The notes under the pieces are model-generated. The model saw nothing but the letters and a program-made list of their open reading frames with translations. It was not told the DNA's origin and did no database searches. A DNA stretch of 64,000 nt from Numida meleagris (Eukaryota; Chordata; Aves; Galliformes; Numididae). Made by a program: the position numbers and the translations under genes. Numbering within the stretch: the stretch's first letter is position 1; each line of letters begins with the position of its first letter. The stretch lies in the NCBI RefSeq assembly GCF_002078875.1, contig NC_034421.1, positions 9,382,256 to 9,446,255 of the forward strand. The letters run 5' to 3'. Shown piece by piece: positions 36,101 through 51,100 of the stretch.

Positions 36101-39100
36101 CTGTAAGAACAAGTTCAGAAAAAAAAGATTTTAAAATGTAATTAATTTCACAGTTTTTTGGGTTTTGTTTCTGTCTTTTTAGATATATTTGTTGTTGTTA
36201 GAAGTAATAGAGTTTTGCTTTGGCTTCTTTTTTTCCCTCTCAATCATTCTATAACATTATTTAAGCTATGGAACAAAGGAAAATGCATTTTCATTCTTAA
36301 GTAAGCAGTCCGTTCCCCCATAAAATGGCTGACTCTGATTGTAGGACCCACTACAGTCCCGTCTCCCTAATTCTTGTTTAGCTTCCTGTCAAACTCCCTT
36401 CCTCTGAACCTGCACTGGCAGCTTCAGTCTATTTAACCTCTAATGATGGCTGTTCACTGTTTATCCTTCAAATACAAGTCTTTCAGCACAGATATCAGGT
36501 AAACTGGGAGGGTAGAAGATAAACTGGAGTCCAAACTGTGCTTAAAGAAGAACAAGCTTGCTTGCCTGCAGCAATGGGGAATTAAAGCTGTTGAAACAAG
36601 CAATACATTTTTAACATTTGTGTGACTGCTTTTGTATTTTGACAGTTTCTTTTAGTGCCTCTTATAAATCTGACAAACACTGAAGATAGCACGAGCATGA
36701 GTTCTCACCCAATTTACAGACTTAAGATACAGCAAGCAATATAGCGGGAGACTTACACCAAATTTTTTATATGGGGACATTTTCTTAGGCTGTCAGTCAG
36801 CTGTTGGGCTCCAACACCGGTTATTTTGTTATACTGAACACTGAGGGGAAAGAAAACCAAACACCTTATTAATCCAGATCAGATCATGTAGCAGTGCCAT
36901 CAAATAGTTCATTCAAAAGCAAAAATACTATAGGAGTGTGTCTGTGGATGAGGGGAAAAAAAGAAGAAAATAGATCCATGATTCGAAAAACAAACCAAAA
37001 TCATTTATTACCAAGTATCTAAAAAACTAGAAAGTTATTTCTCTTGTGGTGGCCTCAAGTGGTTCCACAGCATCTGTGGTGAACTGTTCATTAAGCCTTG
37101 ACTATCTGTACTCCAAATAAGTGCTTTTCCCCTCCACGTGAGGCTGGGAGTGAAGCACAGCTGTTCTGTAAGGACAGGTGGCAACAAGACAATTCTTCAG
37201 CACTTCCTAGAATCACATCAGCCCTCTCAAGAATTTTCTGCTGCACTTCAGATTTTCATGCAAATGCAGTTCAGGGATCACCTCTTAATCTTCCCACAAT
37301 TTTCTGTCTCAACAAATCTCAGCCTCTAAGCATAGCATAACCACACTAAAAAAGTTTTTTCTCCCCTCAAATTCTGTCTCCTTTGCCTGTAGCTTGAAGA
37401 TCTGAATTTTCAGTGGCCACACAAACCAGCTCTCCTGGGCTGTTTCAATAGATTCCATACTCACTCTAGCACTCTTAAAGATGCCATTGCAGGAAGAACT
37501 TTTGCAAGGTTTTCTGCTCCAAAATCACAAATGCTATTATTGTACAAGCTGCAGACAACAAAACCAACAGTTACAATTGAATAATGGACAACATAAACAG
37601 ACTCTGTATTAGATCAAATTGTTCCAGATGTGATTGGTACATCCAAGTTATCCTTATCTAATTGCAGTTAATCTTTAAAACAGTTTCATGTTTTCTATAT
37701 ATCAAGGCACATGGCCATAAATATCTCCAGCTTACATAGCTACAGCAAAAACAGATCTAGGATTTTTAATCAATAATGAGAAATTCATGACTACATCAGA
37801 GCAAATTAAAAATCTGCAAGAAAACGAGGATCAAAGCTTTGGTGCACCACATTCAAAAGATTTCCACATGAGCAAACTATTCCAGAATAGCAGACCAGCT
37901 TCCTGCATTCCCCTGTGACACTTCATTCAGGCCTATGCCAGATATTCTAATGAAGTGAGATGGCCCATTAGTACCCTGTCTGCAAACGTGCACTACCTCA
38001 TTGCTGTCTTAGCAAGCTCTGCATAAGCTTGCAATAGACCATGATCCTGGGTGTATATTTGTATAAGGCATTATTGATCACCAGGTATTATGAATTGGCT
38101 TTAAAAACCAGCCTAGTCCTTGTTATATTCCTGAGATACACTTCTGTATATTTACACTGGGTCAAACATTTCCCTTCTCCCTACAGACTTTGTGCAAGAA
38201 TGAAATCAAAGCCTGTCTATTACAAATTTATTCTCTTTACAGTAATCTCTGACAGATACAGTGAGGAATGTTGTATAAAACAACCCAACAGGACACAACC
38301 ACTTACCTTAGTGTCGTTAATGAAGACAAGGAGGGAAGAGCTGTAGCTAGTTTCTCTGCACCCACATCTGTTATCTTATTCTGTGACAAGCTACAGTAAA
38401 TGGGATGGCTTTGTTAGCTGAGCACATTTCTTCTAATTGATTACAATATGTAACAAATTGATTTTAGATGTCCTGAACAACAAATATGATGCTACAATGC
38501 AAAATGATAAAGCTTCAAGTTACCATTAACCTGAGAGCTTTGCTTCTTACAAAGAAAATTATCCTCTTGGTTAAATTTAGCACGTTTCTGAAAAAATGGA
38601 GAGCAGTAACTTGTATTTTAAATCAAAAAAAGAAAAAAAAAGAAAACCCACACATTTGCACTGGGAAGCCTATAATGGCTGTGAAACTGGATGCTTTCTA
38701 GAGCAGAGAGAGAAAAGGAGGGAAAGACAACAGCAAACTGCATTTTCCCACTGAAAAATTCAGTCCTCTGTAACATCAGCAGAGGGGAGTCTTGACTGTG
38801 TGGGGTAGTAATTGGGGCTGGCAACTTGTTTCTCTCCCACTCCCTCATTAAAGTCACAAGCAGCAAGGTGAACTCCCCTTGAATCTCAACTTCTCTTCAC
38901 TCCACTTCCTTTATTTTGTCCTGCCCTTTGATATTTGCTGCCCTAAGCATATATATGCCTTGGCTTGGCCCTCGTTGTTGTTTCCTGCATTGCTTTAATT
39001 TTTGAGGCAACTCTGTCAGAAACATTTCAATAATTCATGTGCACACTATCTTTTATTTTTTAATGCAATTTACGCATTCTGTTTGGACCAAATGCAGGGA

Positions 39101-42100
39101 AAAAGACCAATTTAAACCTTGGAAGAAAATAAGGAATTGCCACAGGATTAAACAATTTCTTTAATGAATATACAGATTAAATGTGTCCGTAGATTAATTG
39201 CTCTATTGTGCCCATGGGTTAGTCTTGCCCATAATTGTTAACACACAGTCTCTTAGGCCCTTGGTTTAATCTACTTCTTTTTAAAAAATTCCAAATTGTT
39301 AACCTTGAAACTTACTTTAATGTTTCCAGTGATGTCAGTGTTGGAAAGACTTCAGACAGACTCTTTGCTCCTTCATCTCCTATGCCATTTTCACTCAGCG
39401 CATCAAGGCTGGATGATGACAAAAAGAGAGAATTAGCTTTCCTCTTAATATAAATTTTTATGGTTTATTCACCTTAGAGACCATTCTGTAGAACCTGCTT
39501 CTCAGCAGTGGCCTCAATCAGCAAGAACCATCACACAGCTTCTCTAATAAGCTGCTTTCTGCTTTTCAAATTTACAGCCTAGTTGAATGGCTTGACCCAT
39601 TTCCTTTGATATGCAAATGGTAGCACTTAATGCCTTACTTCCACCATATGCTGAGGATTATTAAAATGGTTATGAAATAGCTGTGTTCCAGCTATGTTGA
39701 AATGAGATTTCCTGTGCACATAGAAACACAAAACTGATAAAATGCAGCAGAAGCCACAAATCCCTACCTAAACAGCAACTCTGCCAGGTAGGGAGCATTA
39801 GAAGTTTTTCCTCATTCAGGTATCCAGGTGGAAAGAGTTTTAGGTAATCACAATTTCAGGTATTGGATCCCCTTCCAATCTGACAGACAACACTAGGATA
39901 CACTGGGCTTGTTTCAATTTCAGAGCCCTGTTGTTTTCCTAAAATATCATAAAAAGATACAATACAGAGAAATGGCTTATGGGCTGAACCATTGACTAAA
40001 GGCACTCTCAAAACCCAGTAATCTTCCCACAGACAGGATGCCAGATATTGGCTACTGTTGCTACCATTGTTTCTAGAGTAATGCATCTTAAAATTCAGAG
40101 ATAACTTGTTTGTCATTAAAGAGAATTAGTAGTAACTGGAATTTGTAAAATTCTGTTTCTGAAGTTGCCCCTCGTAACAAAAACGACGAAGACAGCATGA
40201 AGATGCACGGGCAGAATGAAACCAGACACTAGCTGAGTATGTCTTCTAATGTCTTTTACAGAACTTGTGAGGAGAAATAAGAAACACATGGGCAAGCAGC
40301 TGGGCACTGCAAGTTACCTCACAAGCTTTCAATCACTGGGTAATACACAGGGAGGTGACATTAGGGCTATCAAATGAGCCACTACCAAGTGCCCTAACAG
40401 AGCTGAAGGGCCCTGGTTCACGTTTTGCAGTTATGTTTAATGGATGTTTTTGTTGTTCAGTTTGTTCGTCAAAATAAGTAGTCCTGTTGCAAATAAAGTG
40501 TTTCTTGGGTAAAAGAGCTCCGTCCTCATCATGGGCTGCTGAGGAGTAGCATTAGCAAGGTTAATCTTTAGCTTTACTTACTCCAAATGCTGAAGTGATG
40601 GAAATGCTGCAAGAATTTCCACGAGTTTTTGGAATCCCTGAAGGCCACATGCTGGACCCAGACTGGAGGAAAATAAACAGATATAGACATGCAGCAGTTG
40701 TTTCATGGTCAGAAAAGAAACAGCAGAAGTTATGAATTTGCAAAGTTCTTCCTCTACATCCCCAGATGCCAGATAGTTCACCTCCTCAGAAACAACCATT
40801 CCCTACAGTGTGCAGGGAGTACTTCTGCTCCAAAGCCTCTGGATGAGGACCAACAAAGTCAAAGTCAGGCAGAGCAGAGCTGTTTGCATAGAGGTGGTTT
40901 GCTAGAAGTGGTACCTGCATTTGCCATTTTTGGTACTCTGCAAGACTACTCTCATTTGGTTAGATTCATATATTTCTGTTCTTTTTCTATTTTTGCAAAA
41001 TTATCATTTTAAGTATTGTAATCTTGATAACAGAGATGAAAAAACATTCTCATTTTTTTTCCAATTATTGGCAATTCAAAGTAATTTGAGATCAACATTC
41101 TACTGCAGCTTAAAGCATAAATGGAACTAGAATGTTCCAGCTCTAGGCATTTGCTCATCATATTTGTCCCTCAGATGCTAATCTCATTTGGAATTCCTTT
41201 TGTATCAGAACAAGATCAGCCTAATTAAAAGGCATGGAACTTTAACCAGAATTTTAAAATAAAATGAAAGTAGGAGAGGAACAGAGTAGAGAAGGAAGCA
41301 AAAAATCAGAAGTGAGGCCAAATGTTATAGTTCTCAACTAGGTCAGATGTGAAGAGCAAGAAAGAGATGAAGACCCGGTGAGAGTTCTCCACTGCACTGG
41401 TGTAAGTTCTTCCCAAATTCCCTAACACTCTAAGGCAGGATACTTTTAAGCAGTAGAAGGGAGAAACATCGACATTTGGAAGCTGCTTCACAGTCTGAAA
41501 AAAGTAAGGGTTAATAAACCTCATTTTTCAAGACAATGTTTCCAAGCCAATCATCCTCATTCCAGGAAAAGTGTACTACATATTTAATTTGCAAGATATT
41601 CTCTGACCTTTTCCTCTCACAGCTTAAGCTCAGATGGGGCAGAAGATTAATGTCAGAAGATTCAGACAGAACAGTTGAGCATTTATGGCAAAAAATTATT
41701 TCATGGGTATTTAGATCACAATCAAGACATTTTGCATACTGACATGAGATCTGCATCTGATTATACGGAGCTAAATTTCAGTAAAATAAAAAAAAAAATT
41801 CATAGAACTACGTTGATCTGTATCACTGCAGGATCCAGAAATTGTACTTTTTTTAAATTGGACGTAAATTACTAAATGTAGTTAAGATGTAAATAAATGG
41901 GTTTTACTTAACGCTTTACTGTAAACTAAATACACACAGTAGACAATCCCCACGACTCAGTCTTGAAAGTCATCAGACATCAGTCAACAGAGAAGCATTT
42001 CACTTACGCAAATTCTAGTTTTCTCAGGTTCTTTATGGCAGGAATTTCATAGCTGCTGCAACCAGAGGCATCTTGCACACTACATAAATCACAGTAGAAT

Positions 42101-45100
42101 AAGAGCACGAGAAACATTTTAGTAACCAAAACAGTGCTTTAAAGAGAATTCAAGAGGGATCTTGATCATAAACAAGCTTACCAATTGATTATCATCTTCT
42201 GCATTTCTATAAGGTCAGAAAGGTCGCTGATGTCTTTCATTGTCTTTGCCTTAAACGGATCAAGAACAAATTTTTCTGTTGACACTCTCAGCAGCTCATA
42301 GTCTTTTGTCTGTTCTAAGTATTTCCATAGCCTGATTGTATCACTGAGGGAGGCCCTATGAAGTGATAAAACATGTGAAATCAGCAGATATGACTACTGT
42401 TTCATGAAAGGGTCATCTACACGCAGCTTTATGAATGACACTCGCTGTCTACAAAGAATGACCAACCTGAATGATGTCACATTCCTCAGGCCGACCAAGT
42501 CTTTCAGCCCATGCGTATCAATACTGCTGTTTTGCAAATCCAAGGAAAATTCTTTTCTTGACCTTTTTAAAGTAGAGGACAGTACATGGACATCAGGTGG
42601 TGTAAGAACGATGCCCAGAAAGGACAGGTCTGACTTGAGTCTTAAGGCCACATGCTGCAAGAGATAATTGTTTTGTGTTTCATAAATACAGTGCAAAAGC
42701 TCAAGTAACCTCTCTGGACAAAGGTTGTTTATTTGCAACCTTTTAACATATTTCAGGAGCATTTTCTGCTTCTTGGTGGATTTTTTCACGCTCTTATTTG
42801 AAAGGGAGCAGAAGCAGGTGTCATCCTGGAGGAACAACAATCCAGCCAAAAATCGAGGCACTAAATGTAACCAGTTGTAAGGTTTTTTCTTCTTGGATGG
42901 AAAAGACAGGTACTTTATTAGACTTTTGTCCTTGATGCCTTCTGCTAATATAAGGTGAAGAGCACCCAAGAAATTCTGAATGACAAAATCGGAGAACATG
43001 GTCCCAAATTCCTCTTCTCCTGTACCTGAATATTTGGGGAATGCAAATGGCAGGAAAAATCCATATTTCAGAGCAAACTCTTTAATTTTCTTAGAAGGAA
43101 GAAGATCACTTTTCATGGCACTTTGGTGCTTTTCTCCAAGATACCAGGCTATACAGGCTAGCGTAGCAAGATTTTCTTGATTTTGCACAAGTGTAACATC
43201 TGTAACATCTGTTTGCGTAGGCATTATTTTTTGCTGAACAAATTTCAGGAAGAGTGTAGTAAGAGTTGAAGGAAGGCCTTTGTCTCCCATTTCAAGTATT
43301 GTCTCACAGAGAAAACAGACAAATCTACACATAACAGGGCTGTAACAATGACTGAAGAGGTACTCATGCTCTTTGATTAAATTCAGTGCATTATCGCATG
43401 AGGGTAATCCTTCAAAGTATTTGGTTATGTACAGTTCTCTCTGCCGAGGGGAGAATCCTACTATTTCAATAGTCTTATCCACTTTGGACACATACTGGCA
43501 CACCTTATCTTTTGTTCTTGCTGTAAGTAATAAAGTACAGCCATTGAGTATCTTTTTTTGGATGAGTCCTGAAAGCAGCTCCTTTACTCGGCACAAGTCT
43601 TTGCTAGGCTGGCTGGCTGAACAAGGAGGAAAATTCTCGTGGCCATGCAACCCTTCCAAACCATCAAAAACCAGAAGGACTTTAGTAGAATTCTGAAGTA
43701 TGTATTCAAAGATCTCTTTGCTTCCCTCCTGAGGTTTTACAAAAAAATCAAGAAGTAGATCCTTCAAGCTGTACCACTTCCCAGGCAAGCTTATTTGTTT
43801 GCAGTCAAACCAAAAGACAAATTCAAACTGAGGAAACTCTCCATTGGACCAGTCCTGGCAGATCTTCTGAACAAGAATGCTTTTGCCCATTCCTGCTTTT
43901 CCCAACACCACAATCACTTTAGTCTCTAACTCTTTACCTCCTGAGATTTGAAATATTTGGCTTCTTTCAAGGACTGCCTTTTCCTTCCCTTGCTGACTAT
44001 GAGTTACCAAATCCTTTTCCACTGATTTTACACTGTTCTTCCCAGGCTTGGTTTCAATTTGGCTTTGGATAAGTGTGCCATCAATATACATGTGATCAAG
44101 AGACATTTCACGCTCCACAGACACAGATTTGCATACGTCTCGGAAGTAATCCATAAGTGATGTAGAGAAAGCTTCCACTGACCCTAGAGAAAAAACACAC
44201 ACATGCAAACTGAATAAACCAGTCCAAAAATGACAACATTGCTTCAGGGTGCTTTAAGCACGTGATTGTAATATGGTCAAAATACATCAGTTCCCTTAAA
44301 GCACGTAGGCCTAGATTAAGCCAGCTCCAGTTACTTCAGTTAAGACTGCAGTAACGACAGACACCCTTACACCTAAGAATTGAATCACTCTGGAGATATC
44401 TATGCACATGATAAAACAGCTAAGGACACTAATCTCCTAGGTAGGAAACGTAGCTAGATGTCCAAAGGTGTACAAATCTAAGATCTTAAAAGCAGGAATT
44501 GAGCTCAAGGCAATTGGAACAACTTAACAAACTGTTGAGAATGGCAGTTCCTAAAACAAGGTTCTATTCTGTGAAGAAGGAAAAACAGCGAATTGTGGAG
44601 GTTTCAAGTCCAAAGGATATAAACTCACTTGGTCTCCTTGAAGTTTCTTCAGAAAGAATTATAGGCACTTGCACTTCTTCAAACATTTCTAAGCCTGGAG
44701 AAACACAACAATATAATTGAGAAACATACCCAAATGATTGCTGATTCAGCTTCACTAATTTTAAGAAAACTAATTCAAATGTTCAAGTTCATTGCAACAT
44801 AAACCATGTACTGCCAGGAAAATATTATCATTTATTTTACATGAGAAAGGGGAAAGAAAAGCTCACAGTAGTATGCTTGAACTGATGTGAACCAAGGCAG
44901 CATGACACTCAACAAGATGACAGCTGTTCCAACAGTGTACAGCAGAACATATAGCATGACAAGGTGACATCCACTGTTTTTTTTTCAAATGTCAGTGTGA
45001 AAAAATTCACATTCACATAGGACTGGTTTATGTCATCAAAAGTAAAAGCAGTGTACAACATTTACAAGTATTTTCCCCAAACCTTGAAGTATTTCCCTAT

Positions 45101-48100
45101 TAATCCTCACCTCAAAATTGTGCTTTTATGGGCTGGGTTAGCCACCAGAGGGCAACAAAACACTTGTACTAAACTGCGAGCCGCTGTAATCGCCAGATTA
45201 CACGGAGATCGGAAAGAGAGGAACTACTGAAAAAAATCTCCCTGCCCTCTGAGAGTTGGAAGAAATGTGCAGAGGAAAGTCTGCTACCCCAGGTGGGACT
45301 GTTACAGCCTGAAAAAGACTCTGATCTATTTATTTATCTTTTTAATAAGCCCTTCCGTATACTAGGATTCTGAATTGTTCAGTTAAGCAAGACTTTGGTT
45401 TTATGGCTCCTATAAAAGCTGGCTACAGCATGGCTTCCAGCACAGAGCACTTGCGATGCTCAGGTGAAGACAGTAATGGCACAGCTTCCTGTTCTCATAG
45501 TGCTCAAACACATGGGGCTTTTGTAAGAGTTTTAACTAGGTCAGATTTTCCTTTGTAGCAAACTGAATTTTTTAAGATTGACCCTGTAGCTCTACAAGCC
45601 CTTACCTGCCTCATGCTTTGGACTAGACTAAGCAGCCAGTGATCAGTGTAAAGGAGGAAATGCCACTATTTTTTCTTTTCTTGAAGGAGGTTAACTTTAG
45701 TAAAGCCAGCAGGAGTTAACTAGATTTGAATACAAGCAGTGTGTTCCCTCCCCCAATCCAAAGTACTGTACATATGCAAATTGATGTTATACTTACCACT
45801 TAAATTAACTTGAAAACTTGGGGATACCATTAATTCAGTGGAGGAAGTCAGTGCTGGCAAGAAACAAATGACAGTTTTCAGTGTATCACAGCTATTAGTG
45901 ACTGAAATGAGGGAGTTTAGTACTTTGTTAACAACATTGATTTTCCAGTACTTTCTGCCTATTCATGTAGATAAAAGATTATAGCGCTTACCTGGATATT
46001 TTATAGCATTAGATGGGCCATTTCCAAGAAAATAACTAATTTTCTGCTGAGCAGGATCCACAAAGTCTACGTTCTCTATGTTGTCTTTCATGCCAAGTGG
46101 CACACACTCTGGAATCACAGGTACTGAAGACCCTGAAACTAACAGCAGAATCATTACTCCCCTGTTTTTAGAGTCTTCTTGTTTCAAAAAGTTTCTAAAA
46201 AAAAAAAAATAAATAGCTTTCTCAGAGATAATTATCTTTTCTTGTACTTTCTGGGCAAATATTCCCAGCAGAAACTTTATGAAAGAAAACTTTATGACTT
46301 TATATTTTTTATAGTTCATGTGATCTCATGAGGGACGCAGAACCCATCAGAATAAACTCTTAAAAGGTACGATAAATGGGAAATACAGGGGTTTACCCAG
46401 TGTTTAGTGACCATTGTGTTTTGACAGTCAGAAGAGAAATTCTATTAACATTAAGGCAAAGTCTGTAAATGCACGGACCACAGATCAAGAAGAGAGAGAA
46501 TGTATTAATACTACATATCTGAATGAATGTTTACCCTCCTTTGGACAGAACTGCGTAACACAGCTATACAAGCAGCTAGTGAGTATTGTCCCTCTGAACT
46601 TAAACTAGCAAATTTTTTGTTGATGGAGTGTTTGTAACTCAATCATCCACAGCTCTGCGTTTCTGTGGGTATGACAGAATTTCTTCCACTACTTTCTGCT
46701 GTGTCAACTAGCTTCTCATAGATACTCCCAGACTTCCAAATTACACAAAGCTTTTGGGTTCACTGCCAGCACAAACTTAACAGCAAGAGGTATTAGATTA
46801 GGAGTCTTTGTCATTAGCACTTGCCAGGGCAGCCTGCACACCTTCTGTTATCTACGACATGGTCAAACCAACGTGATTACTTAGCCCATCCCTTGGATAA
46901 GCATTCACTTTTTGTGAAAAAAATTCCACACTAGATTTTGGTCTGCTATTGCAAATACACTAATAGTATGAATCACTTCAAATATAATTATCTAGCAGCC
47001 CTTTACAAACACGTGGATGAGAAAGAAATTGGAACTAAACAAAAATTTATTTTTGAAAATTGTATTATTTCCCATTCTTTTCAGACCAGTAATTAATAGT
47101 TTATATTAAATAACTCTGATCTCTTCTTTATTAACCTGCACTTCACCAATTAAACAAAAGATTCATTCTATTCAATTAGAGGCAAAGTACTTTCAATTTA
47201 TCTTGAATATTTTCATTCTATTAGTGAGTGTCTCAGCTTTAAGTCTTGGACTGAAATGTCTGTCATATTGTTTTCCCCACTATTGTTCACGGTCAATGAC
47301 CAAATGTACAAGATGTAATAAAACAACCAATGTAAGAGTACACAGCTACAGCTGTACTGTACTTACCAGGAATTACAAAACTTCCCAATGCATTGACAGT
47401 GGGAACAGAAAAGGACATGTGCTGGTGTGTTAGTGAGGTGGAGTTAGATGAATGGCTGTTGAGAGACATTGCTAGGAAACATCCATTCCCTGTTGATACT
47501 GCAGGGGCATCCACTTGTAAAAGAAGAATGAGACATAAACAAAAGGAGAAAGTTACTTCATTGCTAGGAGCTAAGGGGGCCATAGAAGAGGTATCAATAG
47601 ATACCATAAAGACCTGATTTTTATCAGTTGCAATGTGAAAAAAAAATTATAACTTTCTAAAATTTACTCATCAAATTCTAAAGAGTAAATAAAATTGTGC
47701 AATAGCTCACTTTTGGGTTTTTTTTTGTTTTTTTTTTCTCAGTAGTTTTTTCACGCTTTTCATTTTCTTTATCTTTCCTGGCCTGCCTTCTTCCTAGAAA
47801 CCTTCAGATGTGTTTAGACGTAAACATTCCTACAAACCGATGACTGACAGATAAGCCACCAAAAGGTCTTAAATTGGCTTCAAGGACACAGTCTGTCCCT
47901 TAATACTGCATGAGATGAGAGAGGTCTAGGTACACTAAACTGAGGATCTTGATTCTGTGCTTAGACACTACAGCTTGTAAGGATGTGTTAAGAGGGTTTT
48001 TCAATGAATAGTCAAACACCCAAGAAACTTCTAATTTGCTTAAATTATAAGAGTTGCAACTTGCCCACAGCACTTGGTTTTTTCAAGAAGAGGACAAATA

Positions 48101-51100
48101 GGGAGGGAGGCTTGTGTGCATTCCATGTTTTCATCTGCTTATAAAAAGTTTCTTATATATCAAATGAGATATTCTCATTTCTTTTGAAGTGGCCTGCGAG
48201 TTTCCTTTGTTTCTGCCACACCCTATTCTAAGAGCTGATTGTGGCCACTGATACTACTGTGTAGATAGTCTGACAACCTAGAAATGCTGCTTTCTTGAGT
48301 ATTTACTTTGGTGTAAAGGACTGTAGAACACGGGGTGGGCCAAGAAGCAGTCTCTTCACTGTTACTTTTACTTGGATGTTTCACTGGATTTTTGAACAGT
48401 GTCACTCTTAGCCATAGTTTATCATTTCCTGGTATTGATCCTCTTTTGTTCAGTCACATAACCCATCCTAAATAAAAGGTGTACATGAAAAAAGTCACAA
48501 AGTTTGTCACCGTTCCAGTTCTCTGGTGGTCTGCTTTCTGCCCTCAAGTGGGTTTAGAAAAGTTCAGCTGCGCCTCCCTGGACACAAAGTCATTTTTCTA
48601 TCATGAATTGGACTGATGCATAGTAAGAAGCATGTGATTCTACAGCAGTTTCTACTCTACTGGAAGCACGGAAGCATGAAAATGCACCACTGTGTTAATC
48701 ATCAAATCTATGACAGCAGATCTTCTCTACAAGGCAGAGCTACAACACCTAACTCAGGAAGGCACTATGGAACATGAGGCATTGTATGGTCAATAATCTT
48801 TTCCTATTCAGTCAGTATCTTACCAATTTTCTTGTATTTGGGTTCCGAAGCATCAGAGCAATTCTCTGCAGACCCTAAAAAAGCTGAAGGAAAAAGTGAC
48901 AGTAAATGACAGAAAGAGAATTCAGTTTGTTGATTTTAAGTTTCCACTATAGAAACTTATTTTAACTCTTTAAAGTAAAAGAGGATGCTAATAGTTTCAA
49001 TTCAGCTACTTCAGAACTGCATGAGTCCAATATATTAAACATGAATGGGAATAGTTTCATATTAGTTTACTGTAGGCTATAGATTTTTTTTTGCCAGAAA
49101 TAAAGTTAACGAAGTTAACACTCTCACATGGATAACAACAACAACAAAAAAAGTTGGGGGGAAGAAATATAATGTGCTTAATGTCATGTTACAGGAAAAC
49201 AAATTCTGCAAATTGTCAAGAATGTGCTGGGGGGATTTTTCACTTAATGTCCATACAGGATAGGAAAAGTCAGAGGAAGCACATGTGCTTGTGTCAGTGA
49301 AGAACTACATGAGAAATGCACAGAGGCTGCATCTAAAACCAAAGTACTCTAATGCAAATTGAGAATCCAAACTCTAGAGCCTTTCAGGCTCTCACTGTTT
49401 TTACTTACCTCTTTTATGACATTTCTGCACCTTTACATCAGTGAATTTCTCAGTGTTTTCAAGAGCCACATCATCCAAAATAAGGTTCACTGCTAAAAAG
49501 ATGAAATATTGCAAATCTCAACCTTTGTTCTCCTAGAAGTGTTACAGGAGGAGATAAAAGCAAGAGAATGACACGAGAAGACAGCAATGATGAAACATGC
49601 TCCAAATAAAAGATGAACAACAAAAATCATTCTGCAAAACATACCCAAATCTATAGGATTTAGAAAGCCCACAGAACTCTGACCACAGATTCCATTACCC
49701 TGTGTTAGTTTCCAGAGTGAAGACATTAATGTACTGTGACAAATTCAGTCGCTACTAAAACACTGCTAATGATGAGCAAAGAAACATCACAGCTGGATCA
49801 CAGCTATATTAGAGAGTTCGTGTGATCTCTGTACCAGTAAAGTTATTTGCTCATTATATATATATGAAAAAAGATTAATTTTTTTAGAGGAAGAGTGAAG
49901 GGTTCTAAACCATTTATCTATTTTGCATGTTATAAAACTGTGAAGTTATCAGTACCATTCTTCTACAGGAAAATACATAAATATTAATATTGTATCTCTT
50001 TTCCGCTAAGATCAGTACCAATTTTGCCATTAGGTTCAACCTCTTCACTCTAAATTCTAAATACACCGGGGAGCAGTAAAAAAAACATTTTAAAAGTCAC
50101 ATGGTATTCTTGTGGCTAGAATTAATTGCCCTGGACTTGGTATGACCTTTAGCAAGTGATTCCAAATTACTTTCCCCAAGCATAAAAGAGGATGTGCAGA
50201 TATTCTGTGAATCTTTCCGAATCTACATATTTCTCAGCAGCCACACATTAATATAGATTCTCTAAAACAGTAAACAGCTGCATTTGTGTCACAATCAAAA
50301 CACTGATTTTGTTCAAGATGTCAATCTCTGATCAAGTACTGATATGAAGAAATAATTCACTACATATATTTTATACCATTGCTGTGTTGATCTGGGAGAA
50401 GTAAAATCTGACATGGTTTCTCAGGCAACTTTGTGCATCCTAGACAGAACTAAGGGTGCATGAACTGAATTTATACACGTAAGTCCTCTTGGTGTGTCAG
50501 GCTTAATGAATACATGCACATCATCTGTGTCAAATGCTGATAAGTCTGATGCTTCTTGTAGGCTTATACTGCACTAGGCAGTCAAGCAGTGCCTACACGA
50601 TTGCTGTGGTGAGGTGATCAGCAGTTTGGCCGCAGATATAACTGCTATCTCAGAGAAAATCCTGCGAAAAACAAAATGTCCTCAGAATTCATCAGGACAG
50701 TTTCTGGGTGGAAGAAAGCTGAAGGTGGAAGAGAATACCTGATAACATAAACCCTACTAGTGTTCTAATTGTGGGCATGAAGCACAGTGCAAGATGTTAT
50801 CCACAACACTGTTGTGAAGAAAATTAAACTTTACACATAAATCTTACCAAAAGCATCTTCCACCTGCTTCTCATGCTGATCCTTGAGCACATATTCTGCT
50901 AATTCAGCTACCAAGAAGAAAAGAGACAGAAAAACAGTAATGCCACAGTAATTTTCACAGTAAAACCTGTTAACTACTATTCACAAAATTCTGCAATTTA
51001 ACTGAAATAAAAGAGTTAAACTAAGATTTTCTTGTAAATTGTTGCTCAGGAAACAAAGAACACGAGAAAGGAGAAGTGGAGACAGGAAGTGAAGGAGCCA

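Noticed and set aside
42404..43696. Plus-strand open frames inside the CIITA NACHT exon
   Set aside because: Antisense shadows of a strongly conserved coding exon.
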